The position numbers were made by a program, and so were the translations under genes. The notes under the pieces are model-generated. The model saw only the letters and a list, made by a program, of their open reading frames with translations. It made no database searches and had not been told where the DNA came from. Shown in pieces: positions 1-5,097 of a stretch of DNA of 5,097 bases. The stretch is from an uncultured Collinsella sp. (GTDB taxonomy: Bacteria; Actinomycetota; Coriobacteriia; Coriobacteriales; Coriobacteriaceae). Position 1 is the stretch's first letter, and each line of letters starts with the position of its first letter. The stretch spans positions 1 through 5,097 of the forward strand of contig CATXML010000111.1 of assembly GCA_958372035.1 (NCBI GenBank). Direction: 5' to 3'.

Positions 1-132
1 CGCGGAGAATCGAACTCTATGCAGGGCGCGAGCGTTAAGCAAACGCGAAGCGTTTGTAGCGAGCGGGCGAGGACGCCGGCAGGCGGCCGAAGCCGGTGCG
101 TATTTGCGAAGCAAATACGCGGATTCTCCGCG
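1..132. repeat. Hairpin-rich intergenic repeat element with inverted ends
   Basis: The block is bounded by a perfect 11-bp inverted repeat: CGCGGAGAATC at 1-11 and GATTCTCCGCG at 122-132. Inside are three smaller hairpins. One has a 7-bp stem (CAAACGC at 40-46, GCGTTTG at 50-56) around GAA. One has a 4-bp stem (84-87 with 92-95) around CGAA. One has a perfect 10-bp stem (GCGTATTTGC at 98-107, GCAAATACGC at 111-120) around GAA. The first and third share the core GCGAAGC, known from DNA biophysics as an unusually stable mini-hairpin. No protein-coding signal or ribosome-binding site is convincing here. The architecture resembles REP-type or MITE-type intergenic repeats, but family membership is inferred from structure alone. 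The left end coincides with the window edge, so the element may extend further. Confidence 0.6.
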
Positions 133-209
133 CAAACTTTCGACTCAAAACGGATGCGATGTTATCGAATCTCAGCCTGCCATACGCCGCATCAACGGAA
201 TCCCAAACC

Positions 210-255
210 CGCGGAGAACCGAACTCTGTGCAGGGTGCGGGCGTAAAGAAAACGC
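210..255 (+). repeat. Diverged direct copy of the left part of the 1-132 repeat
   Basis: Positions 210-255 align without gaps to 1-46 with 40 of 46 bases identical; the differences fall at offsets 10, 19, 27, 31, 36 and 40. This copy has lost the GCGAAGC hairpin: after the matching part, GGCGT (240-244) pairs with ACGCC (252-256) around a 7-base loop. No matching right-hand inverted end was found downstream, so it looks like a decayed or partial copy. Confidence 0.65.
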
Positions 256-265
256 CGCAGCAACG

Positions 266-388
266 CAGAGTGGGACACGCTTTCCCAATGGCGGCCCAGG
301 CGGAAAATCCATCCCGGAATTCGCGCCCAGAACGGGACATGCTTTCCGGATGCCCGCTCAAGCGGAAACTGCGACCCGGAATTTGTCC
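266..388. repeat. Two tandem ~62-bp intergenic repeat units
   Basis: Two imperfect units lie head to tail with a period of 62 bases, at about 266-327 and 328-388. Each begins CAGA followed by GGGACA, then CTTTCC, a central GGCGG or AGCGG block, and CCCGGAATT near the end. The second unit can fold into a long nested hairpin: GGACA (335-339) with TGTCC (384-388), TTCCGG (344-349) with CCGGAA (376-381), and an inner CCGC-TCAA-GCGG (354-365). The first unit folds less well. The remainder up to the next gene (389-494) contains no gene or clear promoter. This is non-coding repeat DNA of unknown role. Confidence 0.6.
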
Positions 389-505
389 TGAGACCGTGAG
401 GGGAGGGCAGCTTGACCGCCCCGCCCTCCTCAACTCCAAAACCCATGCGCCCTCCATTCCAAAACTGGGTAGAAGAAAGCCAAAACGCAATCGCAGGAGG
501 TCAAC

Positions 506-1384
506 ATGACTGCAGAAGATAAGGCAAAGAACGCCGGCAAGGTCGCGCTCGTTTTGGAGGGCGGCAGCTTCCGCGGGCAATTTACCGCAGGCGTACTCGA
601 CGTTCTCATGGAGGCCGGCGTCGAGATTCCGGCGGTATATGGCGTATCGGCCGGCGCCCTCAACGGCGTGAACTACAAGTCGCACCAGATCGGCCGTGCC
701 AACCGCATCAACCTGGCTTTCTGCAACGACAACCGCTTCATGGGCGCCGCATCGTTTGCGTCCACGGGCTCCATCGTGGGTTACGACTTTATCTTCAACG
801 ATGTCCAGGACCGCCTGGACCCCTTTGACAACGAGACGTTCGACGCGAGCCCCATCGAGATGTACGCCGTCGCGACGGACATGCTCTTTGGAACCGCCGC
901 GTACCTCCCGGTCAAAAGCGCCGTGCTCGATCTCGACGCCGTGCGCGCCTCGACCTCGTTGCCGCTGGTGACGCCGCCGGTCGAGATCGATGGGCACAAA
1001 TACGTCGACGGCGGCGTAGCCGATTCGGTCCCCGTCGAGCACGTGCTGGAGGAGGCGGGCTTCGATCGCGCGGTTGTCATTGTCACGCAGGACCGCTCGT
1101 ACGAGAAAAAGCCCTACGAGTTTATGCCCGCCGCACGCGCTCGCTATGCCGACTACCCCTACCTGCTCGAGGCTATCGAGACGCGCCACGACCGCTATAA
1201 CATCCAGCGCATGCATCTATGGAAGTATGAGCGTGAGGGCCGCGCGCTGGTCGTTGCTCCGCAAAAGCCGGTCGAGGTCGGTCACGTTGAGCATGATCCG
1301 GCAAAGCTCCTCGACCTGTATATTCAGGGCCGCCAGGAGGCAAAGCGCCTACTGAGTGATATCGAGGCATTTGTCGAGCGCTAG
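506..1384 (+). CDS. Patatin-like phospholipase family protein (YjjU/RssA-type serine hydrolase)
   Basis: A 292-residue protein with the full set of patatin motifs. The oxyanion-hole loop EGGSFRG is at residues 18-24, the nucleophile elbow GVSAG at 46-50 (Ser48), and the DGG motif at 168-170 (Asp168, the other half of the Ser-Asp dyad). The family consists of lipid acyl hydrolases. The compact size and the start VALVLEGGSFRGQFTAGVLD resemble the bacterial YjjU-like branch, whose substrates are poorly known. There is no signal peptide or membrane segment, so a cytoplasmic location is inferred. The ATG is supported by AGGAGG at 495-500, five bases upstream. The third Gly of the classical GGGxRG loop is Ser21 here. 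I see no strong promoter directly upstream and no intrinsic terminator behind it. It sits 157 bp ahead of rplM with no evident functional link. The hydrolase fold is secure; the substrate is unknown. Confidence 0.92.
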   Translation: MTAEDKAKNAGKVALVLEGGSFRGQFTAGVLDVLMEAGVEIPAVYGVSAGALNGVNYKSHQIGRANRINLAFCNDNRFMGAASFASTGSIVGYDFIFNDVQDRLDPFDNETFDASPIEMYAVATDMLFGTAAYLPVKSAVLDLDAVRASTSLPLVTPPVEIDGHKYVDGGVADSVPVEHVLEEAGFDRAVVIVTQDRSYEKKPYEFMPAARARYADYPYLLEAIETRHDRYNIQRMHLWKYEREGRALVVAPQKPVEVGHVEHDPAKLLDLYIQGRQEAKRLLSDIEAFVER

Positions 1385-1447
1385 TGTCGCGACGTCATGA
1401 CCCATGGATGACATGTGCAGAAACTCTGGTCGGAGCCAAAATACCTG

Positions 1448-1475
1448 TTGACTCGAGCGGCGAGCGGGGTAATAT
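1448..1475 (+). promoter_or_regulatory. Sigma-70-type promoter for rplM-rpsI
   Basis: TTGACT at 1448-1453 matches the -35 consensus in five of six positions. TAATAT at 1470-1475 is a good -10, and the spacer is 16 bases. Transcription would start near 1482, leaving a 5' leader of about 60 bases before the GTG of rplM. The strength fits a ribosomal protein operon. The leader can form CAGAG (1490-1494) with CTCTG (1505-1509). This hairpin could take part in autogenous control, but that is only a possibility. Confidence 0.8.
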
Positions 1476-1541
1476 GGACGGGTTACTTGCAGAGCCCCGT
1501 GAATCTCTGTAACAACACGTACTGTACATGGAGGAGTCTAA

Positions 1542-1985
1542 GTGATTTCGAAATCGACTCACTACGCCAAGCAGGGCGAGGTCCAGCGCAACTGGGTTCT
1601 CGTCGACGCCGATGGTGCTGTCCTGGGCCGTCTTGCCACCCAGATCGCAATGATCCTGCGCGGTAAGAACAAGCCCCAGTTCACGCCCAACAGCGACTGC
1701 GGCGACTTCGTTGTCGTCATCAACGCCGATAAGGTCCAGCTTACCGGTAACAAGGCCGACACGAAGACCTATTATCGCCACAGCGGCTACAACGGCGGCC
1801 TCAAGGCTGAGAGCTTCCGCCAGGCTATGGAGAAGCACCCGGAGAAGGTTATCGAGCGCGCCGTTCGCGGTATGCTGCCCAAGACCACCCTCGGCCGTGC
1901 CCAGATGACCAAGCTTAAGGTCTACGCTGGTGCCGAGCATCCGCATGCTGCCCAGAACCCCACGAAGATTGAGCTGGAGGCTTAA
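1542..1985 (+). CDS. rplM: 50S ribosomal protein L13
   Basis: L13 is an early-assembling protein of the large ribosomal subunit. The 147-residue length is usual for the family. Conserved stretches are clear: [16 protein letters not shown] near residues 18-33, [11 protein letters not shown] near 38-48, [16 protein letters not shown] near 53-68, [12 protein letters not shown] near 76-87, VRGMLPK near 108-114, and the C-terminal HPHAAQ. The start is a GTG at 1542-1544. It is chosen because GGAGGAG at 1530-1536 lies at the right distance and the N-terminus fits the family. It is the first gene of a two-gene operon with rpsI, which follows after only two bases, and it is driven by the promoter at 1448-1475. 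Nothing is unusual apart from the GTG start. Confidence 0.98.
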   Translation: MISKSTHYAKQGEVQRNWVLVDADGAVLGRLATQIAMILRGKNKPQFTPNSDCGDFVVVINADKVQLTGNKADTKTYYRHSGYNGGLKAESFRQAMEKHPEKVIERAVRGMLPKTTLGRAQMTKLKVYAGAEHPHAAQNPTKIELEA

Positions 1986-1987
1986 AG

Positions 1988-2383
<396 letters not shown>

Positions 2384-2413
2384 GGTTTTATCTCCTTACG
2401 AGATACAATGTAC

Positions 2414-2457
2414 AAGCGGGGCCTGCCGATTCCTCGGCGGGTCCCGCTTTTCTTTTT
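2414..2457 (+). terminator. Intrinsic terminator of the rplM-rpsI operon
   Basis: A continuous 16-bp stem (2414-2429 with 2434-2449, including two G-U pairs) closes a TTCC tetraloop at 2430-2433. The outer part is AAGCGGG with CCCGCTT. It runs directly into a T-rich tract TTTTCTTTTT at 2448-2457. This is a classic rho-independent terminator, 30 bases after the rpsI stop. It implies that glmM downstream is transcribed from its own promoter or by read-through. Confidence 0.95.
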
Positions 2458-2506
2458 CGACTAGGGTAGGCGGTTGCATATCGCCTGCTAGGGAAGGAGC
2501 GATCCT

Positions 2507-3844
2507 ATGCCCCAGAACATCTTCGGTACCGACGGCGTCCGTGGCGTCGCCAATGCCGACCTCTCGTGCGACCTCGCGTTTCGCCTGGGCCGCGCGGCGA
2601 CCAAGTTCCTTGGTCCGGATATCTGCGTCGGCCGCGACACGCGTCTTTCGGGCACCATGCTCGAGAGCGCTCTGACCGCCGGCATCATGGCCGAGGGCGG
2701 CCGTCCGCACTGCTGCGGCGTCATCCCCACGCCTGCCGTGGCGCTGCTCACCGTCCAGAACGAGCTCGATGGCGGCATCGTCATCTCTGCTTCGCATAAT
2801 CCGCCGGAGTTCAACGGCATCAAGTTCTTTAGCCGCAAGGGCATGAAGCTTCCCGATGCGGTCGAGGAAGAGATCAGCGCCTGGGTCATGTCCGAGGAAG
2901 CCATGGCTGCCGACACGCTGCCGACCGGTGCCGGCGTGGGTCACATCATCAAGATGAAAGACGCCCGCAAGGCATATGTCGACCACGCCATCGATACGCT
3001 TGATGGCCTGAGGCTCGATGGCCTAGTCGTTGCCGTCGACTGCGGCCATGGCGCTTCTTGCCAGACCACGCCTGCCGCGCTGCAGCGCCTGGGCGCCACG
3101 GTCCATGCCATCAACACCGATTACTGCGGCACCGACATTAACGTTGAGTGCGGCTCTACGCACCTTGAGCCCCTGCGCGAGCTCGTGCTGCGAACCCACG
3201 CCGACATCGGCCTGGCCCACGACGGCGACGCCGATCGCGTGCTGTTCGTGGACAGCGAGGGCAACGAGATCGATGGCGACTACATTCTTGCCATCTGCGG
3301 CTCCGACCTGGCCGCTCGCGGCAAGCTCGCCAATTCCGAGATCGTCTCGACCGTTATGTGCAACCTGGGCTTCTCCATCGCAATGAAGGAGCAGGGCTTC
3401 GAGATGGTCCAGACCGCCGTGGGCGACCGCTATGTTCTTGAGCGCATGCTCGCGGATGGCGCCGTCATCGGTGGCGAGCAGTCCGGCCACATCATCTTCC
3501 TGGAGCACAACACCACCGGTGACGGGCTGGTGACGGCCCTGCAGCTGCTGGCCGTGCTCAAGCGCACCGGCCGCACCCTCACCGACCTTGCCGGCATCAT
3601 GAAGAAGTACCCGCAGGTACTCGTCAACGTGCATTCGGACAACAAGGCCGGCCTGGACGATTGCCAGCCCATTTGGGACGCCGTCGCTGCCGCCGAGAAG
3701 GAGCTCAACGGCCGCGGCCGCATCTTGGTGCGCCCGAGCGGTACCGAGCCGCTGGTTCGCGTTATGGCCGAGGCGGAGACGCACGAGCTCACCCAGCGCG
3801 TTGTCGACGACATCGTCGAGGTTGTCAAGCGTGAACTTCCCTAA
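2507..3844 (+). CDS. glmM: Phosphoglucosamine mutase
   Basis: GlmM interconverts glucosamine-6-phosphate and glucosamine-1-phosphate, the step that leads to UDP-GlcNAc for peptidoglycan. The enzyme is cytoplasmic and Mg-dependent and works through a phosphoserine. The 445 residues match the family length, and all four alpha-D-phosphohexomutase signatures are present. The N-terminal FGTDGVRG is at 6-13. The catalytic loop SASHNP is at 94-99, with phosphoserine Ser96. The metal-binding DGDADR is at 239-244 and the sugar-binding GGEQSGH at 322-328. The C-terminal phosphate-binding RPSGTEPLVRV is at 409-419. FGTDGVRG and ISASHNPPEFNGIKFF favour GlmM over phosphoglucomutase or phosphomannomutase. 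The ATG has AAGGAG at 2494-2499. A hairpin-capable leader (AGGCG 2468-2472 with CGCCT 2482-2486) lies just upstream. No convincing promoter is seen between the rpsI terminator and this gene. No key residue is missing. Confidence 0.97.
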   Translation: MPQNIFGTDGVRGVANADLSCDLAFRLGRAATKFLGPDICVGRDTRLSGTMLESALTAGIMAEGGRPHCCGVIPTPAVALLTVQNELDGGIVISASHNPPEFNGIKFFSRKGMKLPDAVEEEISAWVMSEEAMAADTLPTGAGVGHIIKMKDARKAYVDHAIDTLDGLRLDGLVVAVDCGHGASCQTTPAALQRLGATVHAINTDYCGTDINVECGSTHLEPLRELVLRTHADIGLAHDGDADRVLFVDSEGNEIDGDYILAICGSDLAARGKLANSEIVSTVMCNLGFSIAMKEQGFEMVQTAVGDRYVLERMLADGAVIGGEQSGHIIFLEHNTTGDGLVTALQLLAVLKRTGRTLTDLAGIMKKYPQVLVNVHSDNKAGLDDCQPIWDAVAAAEKELNGRGRILVRPSGTEPLVRVMAEAETHELTQRVVDDIVEVVKRELP

Positions 3845-3874
3845 TGGTCAAAAACGGGTGCCAAGTGGTAAACT
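3845..3874 (+). promoter_or_regulatory. Probable extended -10 promoter for the IIA gene
   Basis: TGGTAAACT at 3866-3874 contains an extended -10 (TG, one base, then TAAACT). A weak -35-like TGGTCA lies at 3845-3850 with an 18-base spacer, immediately after the glmM stop. Transcription would begin near 3881 and give an AT-rich leader of about 35 bases, unlike the GC-rich surroundings. The match is moderate and no terminator separates glmM from this gene, so read-through from glmM is equally possible. Confidence 0.5.
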
Positions 3875-3915
3875 GTTAAAGCAATTTTGATTGATTGGTA
3901 TGTCCGAGGGGGAGC

Positions 3916-4413
3916 ATGTTCACTAAAGTCCTAAGGTCTTTTGGTATGCGTGGTCGAGTCCTTACGCTGGATGCTCCCATCTCGGGCGACGTCATTCCGC
4001 TCTCCGAGGTAAACGATCAGACGTTTGCCACCGGCCTTTTGGGCCAGGGCGTTGCCATTCAGCCTACGGGTACGCGTGTGATTGCGCCGGCAGACGCCAA
4101 GGTCGAGGCCATTTTTCCCACGGGTCACGCCGTCGCGCTCAACACGGTCGATGGCTTGGACGTGCTCATCCACGTTGGTTTGGACACTGTTCAGCTCGAG
4201 GGCAAGCACTTTACTGTACATGCGCAAGTGGGTGACATCGTCCATAAGGGCGATGTGCTCATCGAGTTCGATCGCGAGGCAATTGCTGCCGAGGGTTACG
4301 ATGTGACGGTTCCCATCTTGGTGTGCAACTCCGTTGAGTTCTCGAGCATCAAAGGCTCCGTTGGCGAGCATGTCGAGGAGATGGACCAGCTCATCGTCGC
4401 GCGTGAGCGCTAG
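3916..4413 (+). CDS. crr: PTS glucose-type IIA component (stand-alone EIIA-Glc/Crr-like)
   Basis: A 165-residue single-domain protein of the PTS EIIA-Glc family, close to the 169 residues of E. coli Crr. Such proteins accept phosphate from HPr on a histidine, pass it to an EIIB domain of a sugar permease, and in some bacteria also act as regulators. Visible motifs are APISGDVIPLSEV near residues 20-32, GQGVAIQPTG near 43-52, the first active-site His in PTGHAV (His71), and the phosphorylated His in LIHVGLDTVQL (His86). GDVLIEFD is near 112-119. The ATG at 3916 is preferred over an in-frame TTG at 3895 because GAGGG at 3906-3910 is well placed for it and MFTKVLRSFG resembles family N-termini. 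No IIB or IIC domain is fused or adjacent, so the sugar specificity is unknown. The position beside nagB suggests glucose or amino-sugar uptake, which is an inference. The crr symbol is by similarity. Confidence 0.93.
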   Translation: MFTKVLRSFGMRGRVLTLDAPISGDVIPLSEVNDQTFATGLLGQGVAIQPTGTRVIAPADAKVEAIFPTGHAVALNTVDGLDVLIHVGLDTVQLEGKHFTVHAQVGDIVHKGDVLIEFDREAIAAEGYDVTVPILVCNSVEFSSIKGSVGEHVEEMDQLIVARER

Positions 4414-4453
4414 TCGCTCCGCTTTGCCTTTAGCCTACAATTCAAACACGTTT

Positions 4454-4487
4454 ACGGAGGGCGCCCTTGAAACAGGGCGCCCTCCGT
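4454..4487 (+). terminator. Strong 14-bp hairpin after the IIA gene, probable terminator without a T-tract
   Basis: A perfect 14-bp stem pairs 4454-4467 (ACGGAGGGCGCCCT) with 4474-4487, around the 6-base loop TGAAAC. It starts 41 bases after the IIA stop codon. There is no T-rich tract on the 3' side of the + strand or the - strand, so it is not a textbook intrinsic terminator. T-tract-poor terminators have been reported in GC-rich actinobacteria. It could instead protect the mRNA 3' end or be a structured element in the leader of nagB. Confidence 0.5.
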
Positions 4488-4685
4488 GGCAAGATGGGAT
4501 TTGTCCGAAGCTAAACAGCTTTGGGTCACCGTGGACGGGCAGGGGCCTCGACGCGGGTAGACACGAGACGCATACATTACGCGACCTCGCCCTGGTGGCC
4601 GCACACGTTGGTTGCGGCCGACGCGGGCCGCGGGCAAGTGCTTGTAAGGGGAGCCTTGCCTCTCTTGTACGAGAAAGGACGCGTA
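4488..4685 (+). other. Non-coding stretch and probable nagB leader
   Basis: I see no gene between the hairpin and nagB. Small potential hairpins occur at 4508-4521 (AAGCT, AAAC, AGCTT), 4597-4619 (GGCCGCA with TGCGGCC, 9-base loop) and 4633-4660 (GGCAAG with CTTGCC). A short TCTC-TTGTAC-GAGA at 4661-4674 touches the nagB ribosome-binding site. No recognisable riboswitch core was seen, including the glmS ribozyme. No convincing -35/-10 pair is present; TACATT at 4573-4578 lacks a -35. The frame upstream of nagB is open from 4521, but it lacks an ATG start and family-like sequence. Confidence 0.4.
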
Positions 4686-5097
4686 ATGAAGATCATTAAA
4701 GCTAAAGACTACGAGGATATGAGCCGCAAGGCCGCCAATATCATCTCGGCCCAGGTTATTCTCAAGCCCGATTGCGTGCTGGGTCTTGCCACCGGCTCCA
4801 CTCCGATTGGCGCCTACAAGCAGCTCGCCGCTTGGTACAAGAAGGGTGACGTCGACTTTGCCGAGGTCAGCACCTACAACCTCGACGAGTATCGTGGCCT
4901 TTCGCACGACGATCCCCAGAGCTACCACTACTTTATGCGTGAGAACTTCTTCGATCACATTAACATCGACCTGAACAACACGCATGTGCCCGATGGTTCC
5001 AACCCCGACGCCGCCGCTGCCTGCTCTGAGTAAGACAAGATCTTCGCCGCCGCCGGTTACCCGGATCTGCAGCTGCTCGGCATTGGCATCAACGGCC
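4686..5097 (+). pseudogene. nagB: Glucosamine-6-phosphate deaminase, interrupted by an in-frame TAA and cut by the window end
   Basis: NagB converts glucosamine-6-phosphate to fructose-6-phosphate and ammonia, the last step of amino-sugar breakdown. The N-terminus is clear: LGLATGSTPIGAYKQL at 32-47 (phosphate-binding loop), STYNLDEYRGL at 62-72 with Asp67 matching the catalytic Asp72 of E. coli, and SYHYFMRENFFDHINI at 79-94. The ATG is supported by AAAGGA at 4674-4679. After residue 115 the frame hits TAA at 5031-5033, where relatives have Tyr (ECRQYEEKI in E. coli NagB). In the same frame after the stop, DKIFAAAGYPDLQLLGIGING reads as normal NagB leading toward the GHIAFNEP active-site region, which lies past the window end. 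A 115-residue product would lack the residues equivalent to Asp141, His143 and Glu148 and be inactive. A single base change (TAC or TAT to TAA) explains it; sequencing error is the main alternative. Confidence 0.85.

Noticed and set aside
1..388. CRISPR array
   Set aside because: The repeats are too few, too diverged and differently spaced, and there are no spacer-like unique segments between uniform repeats.
402..429. Hairpin GGAGGGC with GCCCTCC as a terminator of an upstream gene
   Set aside because: The stem is 7 bp with a 14-base loop, no T-tract follows, and no upstream gene is visible in the window.
96..509. Plus-strand open frames across the repeat region
   Set aside because: They run through the inverted and tandem repeats, lack good ribosome-binding sites and give Arg/Pro-rich translations without family features.
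35..1216. Long minus-strand open frame of 393 codons overlapping the patatin-like gene
   Set aside because: It lies mostly opposite a gene with intact catalytic motifs, its translation shows no recognisable domain, and GC-rich genes commonly leave long open antisense frames.
1386..1412. Terminator behind the patatin-like gene
   Set aside because: Only a GTCGCGAC palindrome and a 5-bp GTCAT/ATGAC stem are present, without a T-tract.
1478..1509. H-type pseudoknot in the rplM leader (ACGGG 1478-1482 with CCCGT 1496-1500, plus CAGAG with CTCTG)
   Set aside because: The left arm of the first stem lies between the -10 box and the predicted transcription start, so it is probably not transcribed.
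2454..2482. Promoter for glmM using TTTTCG and CATATC
   Set aside because: Both boxes match the consensus poorly and the first one lies in the terminator T-tract.
3895..3915. Upstream TTG start for the IIA gene
   Set aside because: It would add seven residues not typical of the family and leave the ribosome-binding site inside the coding region; ATG at 3916 fits better.
4436..4441. TACAAT as a -10 box for nagB
   Set aside because: No -35 or extended -10 element accompanies it, and transcripts from it would pass through the 14-bp hairpin almost at once.
4521..4685. N-terminal extension of nagB
   Set aside because: The frame is open from a TTG, but the sequence does not resemble NagB, and AAAGGA sits correctly for ATG 4686.

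Overview
The window looks like chromosomal DNA from a GC-rich bacterium, most likely an actinobacterium of the class Coriobacteriia and perhaps a Collinsella-like gut species. This rests on the base composition, the rplM-rpsI-glmM gene order and the general look of the proteins, not on a database match. All supported genes are on the + strand.

Layout: (1) Positions 1-505 hold no convincing gene. They are built from small repeats: a block at 1-132 closed by 11-bp inverted ends and containing three hairpins with GAA-type loops, a diverged direct copy of its left part at 210-255, and two tandem units of about 62 bp at 266-388. (2) 506-1384 encodes a patatin-like serine hydrolase. (3) A clear housekeeping promoter at 1448-1475 precedes the ribosomal protein pair rplM-rpsI (1542-2383), which ends at a textbook intrinsic terminator (2414-2457). 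(4) glmM, phosphoglucosamine mutase, occupies 2507-3844. (5) A small stand-alone glucose-type PTS IIA protein (crr-like) lies at 3916-4413, with a probable extended -10 promoter in front and a 14-bp GC-rich hairpin behind. (6) After a 272-bp non-coding stretch, nagB (glucosamine-6-phosphate deaminase) starts at 4686 and runs off the end of the window. It is interrupted by an in-frame TAA at 5031-5033, exactly where the family has a Tyr, and recognisable NagB sequence continues in the same frame after the stop.

How the genes fit together: GlmM and NagB act on the same metabolite, glucosamine-6-phosphate. GlmM sends it toward UDP-GlcNAc and cell wall, and NagB returns it to fructose-6-phosphate and ammonia. 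The IIA protein links them to phosphotransferase-type sugar uptake. rplM-rpsI is an ordinary translation operon. The patatin-like protein has no obvious functional tie to its neighbours.

I found no evidence of a new defence or mobile system. The observations most worth following are the nonsense codon in nagB, which would inactivate the enzyme if real, and the compact repeat elements at the left end.
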